From NCBI RefSeq assembly GCF_012033695.1, contig NZ_JAAVJI010000002.1, forward strand, positions 248,001-312,000: a stretch of DNA of 64,000 nt, written 5' to 3'. This stretch comes from Pseudomonas quercus. Lineage in GTDB: Bacteria; Pseudomonadota; Gammaproteobacteria; Pseudomonadales; Pseudomonadaceae. Both the position numbers and the translations under genes were made by a program. The notes below the pieces were generated by a model. It was given only the letters and a program-made list of their open reading frames with translations. It was not told the origin of the DNA and searched no databases. Positions 56,277 through 64,000 of this stretch are shown in pieces; the stretch's first letter is position 1, and each line of letters begins with the position of its first letter.

Positions 56277-56398
56277 CCACGCGCCTGCGCAATGGTTCCA
56301 CGCATTTTCATAATTGTTCTTTTTCGCCAACCCTATGAAGATTTTCAATCATAGTGCGCTGGCGGCTGGGCGCTTTATAGGCTACGATTTTCGAAAGT

Positions 56399-56413
56399 GA
56401 ACATTTGATGTTC
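56399..56413. promoter_or_regulatory. Probable GlpR operator upstream of glpD
   Basis: GAACAT-TTG-ATGTTC is a perfect inverted repeat 31 bases before the glpD start. It resembles the E. coli GlpR half-site ATGTTCG. The surrounding bases (TTTCGAAAG before, TTTCGAAT after) add further partial half-sites. Confidence 0.6.
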
Positions 56414-56443
56414 GGATTAATTTCGAATTTGCCTGGAGGCACC

Positions 56444-57973
56444 ATGACCGAGACCGCACATACGCCCGACCACCTGTACGACGTTGCGGTCATTGGCGGT
56501 GGCATCAATGGTGTTGGAATCGCTGCTGACGCCGCTGGCAGAGGGCTCTCGGTATTCCTTTGTGAAAAGGACGACCTGGCCAGCCATACCTCTTCGGCCA
56601 GTAGCAAACTTATCCACGGCGGGCTGCGCTACCTGGAACATTACGAGTTCCGTCTGGTAAAGGAAGCGCTTGCCGAGCGGGAAGTGCTGTTGGCAAAGGC
56701 CCCGCACATCGTGAAGCCTATGCGCTTTGTGCTCCCCCATCAGCCGCACCTGCGCCCTGCCTGGATGATCCGTGCTGGGCTGTTTCTCTATGACCACTTG
56801 GGGAAACGCGAGAAATTGCCAGGCTCTCGCAGCCTGCGCTTCGGCCCCCGCAACCCCCTCAAGGCAGACTTCAAGCGCGGGTTTGAATACTCCGACTGCT
56901 GGGTAGACGATGCCCGCCTGGTGGCGCTCAATGCCATCGCTGCTCGGGAGAGTGGGGCTCACGTAAAAACCCGAACCCGCTGCGTCAATGCGCAGCGCGT
57001 GGGCGGTGTGTGGGACGTGCAATTGGAAGGCCCGGAAGGTCAGCTCTACAGCATTCGTGCCAAGGCCTTGGTAAACGCGGCCGGCCCATGGGTTGCACGG
57101 TTCATTCGTGAAGACCTGAAACTGGCTTCACCCTATGGCATACGGCTTATTCAAGGTAGCCACTTGATTGTCCCGCGCTTGTATGAAGGTGAACATGCCT
57201 ACATTCTGCAGAACACCGACCAGCGCATTGTGTTTGCCATTCCTTACCTGGACAACTTCACTATCATTGGCACAACTGATCGTGAATACACAGGGGACCC
57301 TTCCAAAGTCACTATCACTGACCAGGAAACGGACTACATCCTGAACGTGGTGAACAACCACTTCAAGCATCAGCTGAGCCGTGAGGACATCCTGCGCACC
57401 TACTCGGGTGTGCGCCCCCTGTGTAATGACGAATCGGATAACCCTTCTGCCATTACCCGGGACTACACGTTGGCTCTCACCCAGGAACAGGGCCAGGCGC
57501 CGCTGCTGTCCGTCTTTGGAGGCAAGCTCACGACCTACCGCAAGCTGGCCGAGTCCGCCATGGGCCAGCTCAAGCCATTCTTCCCTAGCATGGGTGCCAG
57601 CTGGACAGCCAGCAAGCCACTGCCAGGGGGCGAGCGCATGACAACGCCACAGCAGCTGGCTGCGGACCTGGTCGCCAAAGCGCCCTGGCTGCCGACTGCT
57701 GTCGCCGCCCGTTGGTCAATCACCTATGGCAGCCGCAGCTTCACCCTGCTTGAAGGCTGCCAGCGCCTGGCCGATCTGGGCCAGTACTTTGGTGAAGGCC
57801 TCTATGGCCGTGAAGTGGATTACCTGGTCAAGGCAGAATGGGCACGTACCGCTGAAGACATTCTATGGCGCCGCACCAAGCTGGGTCTGTTCCTTGATGC
57901 AGATGCCCAGCAATCCTTGGCTGCCTACCTGGCTCAGGCTGTGACCAGCGAGAGCGGCACCCGCGCTGCTTGA
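56444..57973 (+). CDS. glpD: Aerobic glycerol-3-phosphate dehydrogenase
   Basis: 509 aa membrane-associated FAD enzyme that oxidises glycerol 3-phosphate to dihydroxyacetone phosphate and reduces quinone. The FAD motif VAVIGGGINGVGIAADAAGRG is at residues 11-31; family blocks SSASSKLIHGGLRYLEHYEF, VNAAGPWV and FGGKLTTYRKLAE follow. GGAGG lies 5 bases before the ATG at 56444, ruling out an earlier in-frame Met. A strong hairpin follows the gene. Confidence 0.96.
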   Translation: MTETAHTPDHLYDVAVIGGGINGVGIAADAAGRGLSVFLCEKDDLASHTSSASSKLIHGGLRYLEHYEFRLVKEALAEREVLLAKAPHIVKPMRFVLPHQPHLRPAWMIRAGLFLYDHLGKREKLPGSRSLRFGPRNPLKADFKRGFEYSDCWVDDARLVALNAIAARESGAHVKTRTRCVNAQRVGGVWDVQLEGPEGQLYSIRAKALVNAAGPWVARFIREDLKLASPYGIRLIQGSHLIVPRLYEGEHAYILQNTDQRIVFAIPYLDNFTIIGTTDREYTGDPSKVTITDQETDYILNVVNNHFKHQLSREDILRTYSGVRPLCNDESDNPSAITRDYTLALTQEQGQAPLLSVFGGKLTTYRKLAESAMGQLKPFFPSMGASWTASKPLPGGERMTTPQQLAADLVAKAPWLPTAVAARWSITYGSRSFTLLEGCQRLADLGQYFGEGLYGREVDYLVKAEWARTAEDILWRRTKLGLFLDADAQQSLAAYLAQAVTSESGTRAA

Positions 57974-57982
57974 TGGACCCTC

Positions 57983-58002
57983 TGGCATGCTAGGGCATGC
58001 CA
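57983..58002 (+). terminator. Stem-loop after glpD
   Basis: TGGCATGC-TAGG-GCATGCCA is a perfect 8-bp stem 9 bases after the glpD stop. The tail has few T's, so termination strength is uncertain. It could alternatively be an operator for the sensor kinase gene. Confidence 0.45.
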
Positions 58003-58070
58003 CTGTTGGCGAGTGTGGGCAGCTATGATGAAATGGCTGCCTACTCACCCACCCTCGATTCCCCCTTTCT

Positions 58071-59924
58071 GTGAACCTACCCTACCTTCGCCGCTGGGCC
58101 CTGCTTGCCCTCGCCGTGCTGATACTAGGCACCTTCGGCTTGGCCGGGTATCGCTTGAGCGAAACCCTTGGCTTGCGCAACCAGGCCGATACCGGCGCGC
58201 GACAGCTGGCGCTCCACGCGCGGGCAGTTGAAAGCGAACTGGACAAGTTTACTTACCTCCCTAGCCTCCTTGAGCTGGAGCAGAGCGTGTTGAATTTGCT
58301 CAACGCACCACGCCAAATGGAGGCAGATACTGTCAACCGCTACCTGGCGGGCCTGCAAGAGCGCAGTGGCAGCCGGGTAATTTTTATCATGAACCTTCAG
58401 GGCCGTGTGGTCGCCAGCAGCAATTGGCAGGCTGCCGACAGTTTTATAGGTGAAGACCTGGCCTTCAGGCCGTACTTCAGGGACGCCGTACAGGGCCGCC
58501 CTGGCCGTTACTACGGGGTTGGCACCACCACCAGGGAGCCGGGTTACTTTATTGCCCACGGGCTGGTTGAGCAGGGCAAAATCGTTGGTGTGGCCGTGGT
58601 CAAAGCGCGTCTCGACGCGTTGGAAGCACGTTGGCAGCGGGCTCGGCTAGAGGCATTCGTCACCGACGAAAATGGCATCATTATCTTGTCCAGCGACACA
58701 ACCCGACGGTTGAAATCCATTGCCCCCCTGGATGCTGCGCACCGTGAACAACTGGCCCTCAGCCTGCAATATTACGCCGCCCCCTTGAGCGAGCTGCGCC
58801 CTTTAGAGCGGGAGCGGCTCAGTGAAGGCGTAGAGCGCCTTACCTTGAGCCAGCATGACAATGAGGGGCGCACATGGCCCGCCCGCTATATCGCCCAAAG
58901 CCTGCCGATTACAGACACGCGTTGGCGCATGACCCTGCTTACCCCTCTCAAGGACCAACGCCGTGAAGCCGTCATTCACGGCGTATTGGCCGCCTTTGCC
59001 GTAGCCTTGCTGGCCATACTGCTGATTGCGCGCAATGAGCGACGCAAGGTCGTCGCCACTCGGTTGGCTGCTCGTGAAGCACTGGAGGCCGCAAACAGTT
59101 TGCTGGAAAAGCGTATTGCCGAGCGCACCCAAGACCTTCGCAACAGCAATGAACGCCTCGAAGGGCAAATTCGAGAGCGTCGTCAAGCTGAGCAAACCTT
59201 GCGCAAAGCCCAGGATGAATTGGTCAGGGCAGGCAAGCTGGCCGCTATTGGGCAGATGTCCACCAGCATCGCCCATGAGCTCAATCAGCCGCTGGCAGCC
59301 CTGCGGACCCTATCGGGCAACACCGTACGCTTTCTTGAGCGCGGGCGCCTTGACGTTGCCAGCACCAATTTGAATACCATCTGCGGGCTGGTAGATCGCC
59401 TTGGCCGTATTATCGCCAGCCTTCGCGCGTTTGCCCGAGGCACCGACCCTAGCGGCGAGGCCGATGTAAGCGAAGCGGTTGCAACCGCGCGCAGCGTGCT
59501 CGCGCACCGGCTGGACGGCTCCCCGGTCACACTGGCATGCGACGTGGTGCCGGCGCGGCTAGCTATTGAACCTACACGGCTGGAGCAAATCCTTATCAAC
59601 CTTTTGGCCAATGCTCTGGATGCCCTTGACGGCGTTCCCCAGCCCTGTATCCGTGTAATAGGCCAACTCACAGGCCAGCAGTATCACGTGCAAGTAAGCG
59701 ATAACGGGCCAGGGATCGACCCCCTGCGCCGCGGGCAGGTGTTCGAAGCTTTCTTTACCACCAAGCCTCTTGAGCACGGGCTTGGCCTTGGGCTTACACT
59801 GTCGGCACAACTGGCCGCCGCTGCCCACGGGCAGTTACGCCTGGATACACACACCACCCAAGGCGCCACCTTTACCCTGACCCTGCCAGTGTGTGCAGGG
59901 CCTGACACGAGTAACCTGTCTTGA
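58071..59924 (+). CDS. DctB/AauS-type sensor histidine kinase
   Basis: 617 aa, GTG start. N-terminal membrane helix (about 9-29), a large periplasmic double-Cache sensor domain, a second membrane helix (about 305-325), a coiled-coil linker (ERRQAEQTLRKAQDELVRAG), H-box with phospho-accepting His in SIAHELNQPLAALRT, and N-box (LLANALDALDGV), G1 (DNGPGID) and G2 (GLGLGLTLS) ATP sites. DctB-like kinases sense C4-dicarboxylates or acidic amino acids; in P. putida the aauS gene lies near glpD (from memory), so an aspartate/glutamate sensor is the best guess. It overlaps the regulator gene by 4 bases. Confidence 0.85.
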   Translation: MNLPYLRRWALLALAVLILGTFGLAGYRLSETLGLRNQADTGARQLALHARAVESELDKFTYLPSLLELEQSVLNLLNAPRQMEADTVNRYLAGLQERSGSRVIFIMNLQGRVVASSNWQAADSFIGEDLAFRPYFRDAVQGRPGRYYGVGTTTREPGYFIAHGLVEQGKIVGVAVVKARLDALEARWQRARLEAFVTDENGIIILSSDTTRRLKSIAPLDAAHREQLALSLQYYAAPLSELRPLERERLSEGVERLTLSQHDNEGRTWPARYIAQSLPITDTRWRMTLLTPLKDQRREAVIHGVLAAFAVALLAILLIARNERRKVVATRLAAREALEAANSLLEKRIAERTQDLRNSNERLEGQIRERRQAEQTLRKAQDELVRAGKLAAIGQMSTSIAHELNQPLAALRTLSGNTVRFLERGRLDVASTNLNTICGLVDRLGRIIASLRAFARGTDPSGEADVSEAVATARSVLAHRLDGSPVTLACDVVPARLAIEPTRLEQILINLLANALDALDGVPQPCIRVIGQLTGQQYHVQVSDNGPGIDPLRRGQVFEAFFTTKPLEHGLGLGLTLSAQLAAAAHGQLRLDTHTTQGATFTLTLPVCAGPDTSNLS

Positions 59925-61243
59925 CCGCTGCGCTGACTGTATTGATCGTCGAAGACGACCCGCATGTAATGCTCGGGTGCCAGCAGGCCTTGGGCCTCGA
60001 AGACATTGTCAGCGAGGGCGTGGCCACTGCCGAGCTGGCCCTGCAGCGTATCAGCCAAGGCTTTGCTGGCATTGTAGTCAGTGATATTCGCCTGCCTGGC
60101 ATCGACGGTTTGCAACTGCTCCGCCAGCTCAAGGACATTGATCCGGCGCTGCCTGTGATGCTGATTACCGGCCATGGTGACGTGGCGCTGGCGGTGAGCG
60201 CGATGCGCCAGGGTGCTTACGACTTCATGGAAAAACCCTTTTCGTCAGAGCGCTTGGTCGAAGCCGTAAGGCGGGCGCTGGAGCAACGCCGGTTGACCCT
60301 TCAGGTATCGTCCTTGCAGCGTCAGTTACAGCATCGTGAAGCACTTCACGAGCGCCTGATCGGGCACTCAGTCGCCATGCAGGCCCTGCGCGCAGCCATC
60401 GCCAATGTGGCAGATACACCCGCCAACGTGTTGATCACCGGTGAAACAGGCACTGGCAAGGAGTTGGTTGCCCGCTGCCTGCATGACTACAGCCGGCGCC
60501 ACCCTCACGCCTTTGTGGCACTCAACTGCGGTGGGCTGTCCGACCCGTTGTTCGACAGCGAAATCTTTGGCCATGAGGCCAGTAGCGGGTCTCAACGTGT
60601 GGGCAAGCTTGAGCACGCCCATGAGGGCACTCTGTTTCTGGATGAGGTTGAAGCGCTGCCTGCCGCCCTCCAGGTTAGAATGTTGCGCGTACTGCAGGAG
60701 CGAACGCTGGAGCGGCTGGGGTCCAACCAGCCTGTAGCGGTGGATATCCGGGTAATTGCAGCAACCAAGGCTGACATGGCCCATGGCGCTCATGAAACGC
60801 ACCTTCGCAGTGATTTCTTTTACCGCCTCAACGTGGTCACGCTGGAGCTGCCACCCCTGCGTAGCCGCCGCGAAGACATTCCGGTGCTGTTCGAGCATTT
60901 TTTGCAACAGGCAGCGCTGCGCTTCGACAGGGACGTGCGGCCGCTGGACGATGTGACACGCTCACGCTTGATGACCCATGGGTGGCCAGGCAACGTTCGA
61001 GAGCTGCGCAATGTCGCTGAACGCTTTGCCTTAGGCATGCCTGCGTTCCGGCAAGATGACACGCAAAGCACGGGGCTGCGCTTTGCCGAGGCCGTGGAAG
61101 CCTTCGAACGCAGCCTGTTACAGCATGCGCTGGCCCGCAATGGAGGTAACCTGAGCCAGGCCAGCCAGGAACTGGGCATGGCCAAGACCACCTTGTTCGA
61201 CAGGGTAAAAAAATACCGTCTTACAGAGCCAAGCATTAAGTAA
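59921..61243 (+). CDS. DctD/AauR-type response regulator lacking GAFTGA
   Basis: 440 aa. The receiver has acidic pocket VEDDP and phospho-accepting Asp in VVSDIRLPGIDG (about 54). The AAA+ domain has Walker A GETGTGKELVARCL (about 178), Walker B GTLFLDEVEALP, and the arginine-finger region RSDFFYRLNVV. The Fis-type HTH is NLSQASQELGMAKTTLFDRV. The sigma-54 contact loop, normally GHEAGAFTGA, reads GHEASSGSQRVGKLE here (60569-60607), missing about four residues and the whole motif. Without it, enhancer-dependent activation is not expected, so it may repress, or act on sigma-70 promoters as TyrR does. Confidence 0.85.
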   Translation: MTAALTVLIVEDDPHVMLGCQQALGLEDIVSEGVATAELALQRISQGFAGIVVSDIRLPGIDGLQLLRQLKDIDPALPVMLITGHGDVALAVSAMRQGAYDFMEKPFSSERLVEAVRRALEQRRLTLQVSSLQRQLQHREALHERLIGHSVAMQALRAAIANVADTPANVLITGETGTGKELVARCLHDYSRRHPHAFVALNCGGLSDPLFDSEIFGHEASSGSQRVGKLEHAHEGTLFLDEVEALPAALQVRMLRVLQERTLERLGSNQPVAVDIRVIAATKADMAHGAHETHLRSDFFYRLNVVTLELPPLRSRREDIPVLFEHFLQQAALRFDRDVRPLDDVTRSRLMTHGWPGNVRELRNVAERFALGMPAFRQDDTQSTGLRFAEAVEAFERSLLQHALARNGGNLSQASQELGMAKTTLFDRVKKYRLTEPSIK

Positions 61244-61303
61244 CACGCCTACCTTGCTCTTCCGCGCCTAAATGCCCGCTTCTTGATACCTGAGAGCCAC
61301 GGC

Positions 61304-64000
61304 ATGCCTTTACCCACCCCACCTGATTCACTGGACAGTACCTACACGTTCACACCTTCGGCCGAAGCGCCTCAAGACACGCCCACTACGCTTTTGTTAT
61401 GGGAGAGCGTGGACCAATGGCACCAACCCATCGAACGTCAACTGGAGCGCTACCTGACGGGTGACGACCCGCACGCCTGGGCGTCCCTTACAGGCGCCTG
61501 CCAAGCACTGGAAGCCCTTCATGAGCAAAGCAGAGAGCAGGTCGACCAACTGCTACATGCCGCCAGCCACTCCCCTCACCTTGTACAGGCCTACCACCGT
61601 GTTCACGTGTCTGGCGCACTGGCTGAAGCCTTGGTACAGAAGTGCCTGGGTACGTTGACCGACAGCGAGTACCACGCCATCGTTGGATGCCTTCAGCCAC
61701 TACTGGACGGGCAAGAGCCCCCACAAGCCTACAAGCTCGGCCGAATCAGGCTCAGCGACAGTGAGCATCAGGTGTTCTGGGACGGTGCGCTGACACTGAC
61801 TACCTTGATGCAGCTCAGCGACCTTAGCCAGCCACCCAGGCTTCTGCTGTACCGCTTCGGGGTACATGGCGGTTGGAGCGCGCATGCCTCCGCTGACGAC
61901 CTTCAAGCTGCACTGCACAACGTACTTGCCCCCTCGGCCGAGCAACACGTTACGCTGGCTGCCGGCCCATGGACCACCTTCGTTGACACCCTTGATGCAC
62001 ATCTGGCCGCATTGAGTGCAGCACCCGAAGCGCAGCCTCCGCATACCGCAGAGGCCCATGAGCGCCGCCTTATGGAAGCACTGGAGCTGCTCACGGTTCC
62101 CGTGAATCCTCCCAGGTTGCTGGCTCTGGCACGTGTCGAAGAAACGCGTCGGTCGCTACACCTGGGCGCGCAGGCCCGTCCTTGGTTGTCCAACTTACCT
62201 GCGGACACCTGTCTGCGCCTGGCAGGGCTGGTTACGGCCTATGCCCAAGCTATCGGCGACAGTGAGCAAGTGCTGCAAGCCGACCTGCCTGCCCGAGCTG
62301 ATTACGTCCGCAGCCGGATCAGTGAATTCCTGACCGACCATTTTGCCTTGGAGCGCCCCTGCCGCGTGAGGCTGACACTGCCGGTGCAGGTGGACATGGT
62401 ACGTGAGCTGATTGCAGGCTCAGGCGCCCCAGGCACGCCCAGCCGGCTAGTACCTCACCCCTCTCTGGATACTGAGCAGTTGACACTGGAGGACCTGGCT
62501 CTGGCGCAGATCGATGACGTGATCGCCCAGCGCCTGGCCTTTGCCCAGGTGCACGTGGAGCCTCCCCACCACCCTCAGGCTGCTGCCATCACACAGGCTG
62601 TCACGCTGGCTTGGCTACAAGAGCAGATCCCAGCGCTGGACATTGCAGGGGGTTACGAGCGATTGCTGCTGGATGTCTACCTGCGCGCTGGCCGTTTCCA
62701 GGCGCATGCCCAGGATGAGGCTATTCTCCAACGTCCGTACGCATTAATGCTGGACATCCAGGCCCTGATCGCCCAACACCAGGGGCGGCTCAACGACCAA
62801 GGGGTACGCATGGTGCAAATGGCACAGCATGCCACCACCCCGGCAGCGTGGCGGGCAGACGGGCTAGACCTGGCCTTGTTGCCGCTATCGCTAACGCTGT
62901 TCAACGAAGACACTCACAGCGCTGGCAGTACGTTAGCCGGAGTGGTACTGATCCACGACCGTATCAGCAAGGCTACGGTGCTGGTATTGCCCGACCCACC
63001 CGATGGCAAAGCCTTGAAGCAGTACACCAGTGTCGACCTGGCGGTTGAAGCCCTCGAAGACCTGTTTGTAGACGCACGCCTGCGCCGTTACCTGTGTGAA
63101 CGGGCCGTCGAGGGCGATCCCCAATGGCTGGAAAGCCGTATAAACCAGGCGCTGATCACTGGGTTCCGTAATCTGATTAACACAGGCGCACCCTGGCCTG
63201 CACATCAATCGCTTGTTCGCAACCAAAGCCTGGCCGAGCTAGGGCTTTATGTCCGAGCTCACAGGGCCAGTTCCACGTCCAACGCCGACCGGGTATTTGA
63301 ATACGCCCGCGACAGCCAACTAAGCGTGGTGAGATACATCCGCCTCGCACTGGGGGTTGTACCTTTCATAGGCAGCGCGATCGCCATGGTCGACGCGCTG
63401 GAAGCTGCGGTGGAGGCAGGCAGAGCCTTTGCTGAAGGCGATGGTATCGCAGGTGTCGAAGCTACCCAGTCCGTGCTGCTCTCCATTGCCGACGCGCTCT
63501 TTGACTTCGGCCCGGCAGGCCTGGCAGCAGCTTCACATGCGGCTAGCCTGCGCGCTACTGCCCAGGCCAGGCACTTTCGCCAAGGGCTCAAAGGTGCCGG
63601 CCGGCTAAGGGCCCTATCTGCGTGGAGCGCCCGACGGGCCGACGAAGGCTTCGTGGGTTACGAACAAGCGGTTAGCTTAAACGTTCAGCCTGGAAGTGAG
63701 GGGCGTTGGAAAGGCATCTACCGTGAAAACGGAGGTGATTTTATCCGGCGTGGGAGTGCGGTCTATGGAGTTCAATGGGATGCTACCTACCATACCTGGC
63801 GGTTGGCCCCTACACGCACACGCCACTATCTCCAGCCAGTGGCGCTGGATGAAAGCGGGCAATGGCAAACCCATGGTCACCTTTACGGCACCTTGGTGGA
63901 TAGCGGATTACACGGTGGTGGCGGTCTGCAAAGTTACCTGGCTGACCGTCTGGACCCGCTCTGGCCAGACACCTTGCGCCGCCTGCTGCCACGGTGGTGG
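61304..64000 (+). CDS. Very large toxin-like protein, dermonecrotic-toxin-domain type (partial)
   Basis: The frame is open without a stop for 899 codons from ATG 61304 to the window edge, so only the N-terminal part is seen. No signal peptide is present. The architecture (a long helical N-region; WTTFVDTLDAHLAALSAAP; a middle block AQIDDVIAQRLAFAQVHVEP; a hydrophobic hairpin RLALGVVPFIGSAIAMVDAL near residue 690; then a beta-rich RENGGDFIRRGSAVYGVQWD and TYHTWRLAP segment) is what I associate with large Pseudomonas proteins annotated as dermonecrotic-toxin-domain/DUF6543, some of which end in leucine-rich repeats and NEL ubiquitin ligase domains. The assignment rests on memory of the family, not a search. 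It begins 60 bases after the regulator gene with a weak ribosome-binding site. Confidence 0.6.
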   Translation, partial: MPLPTPPDSLDSTYTFTPSAEAPQDTPTTLLLWESVDQWHQPIERQLERYLTGDDPHAWASLTGACQALEALHEQSREQVDQLLHAASHSPHLVQAYHRVHVSGALAEALVQKCLGTLTDSEYHAIVGCLQPLLDGQEPPQAYKLGRIRLSDSEHQVFWDGALTLTTLMQLSDLSQPPRLLLYRFGVHGGWSAHASADDLQAALHNVLAPSAEQHVTLAAGPWTTFVDTLDAHLAALSAAPEAQPPHTAEAHERRLMEALELLTVPVNPPRLLALARVEETRRSLHLGAQARPWLSNLPADTCLRLAGLVTAYAQAIGDSEQVLQADLPARADYVRSRISEFLTDHFALERPCRVRLTLPVQVDMVRELIAGSGAPGTPSRLVPHPSLDTEQLTLEDLALAQIDDVIAQRLAFAQVHVEPPHHPQAAAITQAVTLAWLQEQIPALDIAGGYERLLLDVYLRAGRFQAHAQDEAILQRPYALMLDIQALIAQHQGRLNDQGVRMVQMAQHATTPAAWRADGLDLALLPLSLTLFNEDTHSAGSTLAGVVLIHDRISKATVLVLPDPPDGKALKQYTSVDLAVEALEDLFVDARLRRYLCERAVEGDPQWLESRINQALITGFRNLINTGAPWPAHQSLVRNQSLAELGLYVRAHRASSTSNADRVFEYARDSQLSVVRYIRLALGVVPFIGSAIAMVDALEAAVEAGRAFAEGDGIAGVEATQSVLLSIADALFDFGPAGLAAASHAASLRATAQARHFRQGLKGAGRLRALSAWSARRADEGFVGYEQAVSLNVQPGSEGRWKGIYRENGGDFIRRGSAVYGVQWDATYHTWRLAPTRTRHYLQPVALDESGQWQTHGHLYGTLVDSGLHGGGGLQSYLADRLDPLWPDTLRRLLPRWW

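Overview
The window is a chromosomal segment of a gamma-proteobacterium, almost certainly a Pseudomonas of or close to the P. putida group. The grounds are high GC, Pseudomonas-type gene neighbourhoods (apbC-metG-nth-PA3496 family; argG-motY-pyrC-rnt-bfd-bfr-grxD-argF; glpFKRD), an EarP/arginine-type EF-P pair, class II DAHP synthase and a REP-like hairpin. All assignments come from reading the sequence; no database search was run. Statements about gene order in other pseudomonads are from memory.

Layout. 1-11 kb: end of a DODA-type dioxygenase; cold-shock RNA helicase deaD with a long structured leader; a spermidine-synthase-like protein; class II DAHP synthase; a deletion scar holding remnants of a DUF1127 gene and a LysR gene; a TauE/SafE exporter; ohrR without ohr; earP-efp; a small Pro/Ala-rich membrane protein; a GreA/GreB-like protein; and a large UvrD-like SF1 helicase. 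11-19 kb: tRNA-Ser(GGA), a crotonase, plsC, corA, a glutamine amidotransferase with palindromes upstream, rraB, small genes, and a QuiP-type acylase lipoprotein. 19-24.5 kb: a three-subunit membrane gluconate-type dehydrogenase (Tat-exported small subunit, GMC flavoprotein, triheme cytochrome c), a REP-like hairpin, and an RTX protein made only of two repeat modules.

24.5-35 kb: the ligase-associated DNA repair cassette. The exonuclease and ligase genes overlap, and so do the Lhr-Core helicase and PdeM endonuclease genes, but the two pairs are separated by a complete aotJQMOP-like basic amino acid transport operon. 35-49.5 kb is housekeeping: pheC, dcd, a cold-shock protein, apbC, metG, nth, a PA3496-family gene, an orphan NarL-type regulator, argG, motY, pyrC, rnt, iron-regulated bfd, bfr and grxD. 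49.4-58 kb: argF with a hairpin leader, an Fbp/Pot-type ATPase, a PhzF protein whose catalytic Glu is Gln, ybaK, and the glycerol genes glpF-glpK-glpR-glpD with probable GlpR operators. 58-64 kb: a DctB/DctD-type two-component pair whose regulator lacks the GAFTGA loop, then 899 codons of a very large protein resembling dermonecrotic-toxin-domain (DUF6543-type) proteins, open at the right edge.

The points most worth a second look are the split repair cassette, the toxin-like ORF, the GAFTGA-less activator, the catalytic-residue change in the PhzF protein, the two-module RTX protein and several apparent local gene losses (ohr, the LysR/DUF1127 pair, a peroxiredoxin, rnf, aatJQMP).
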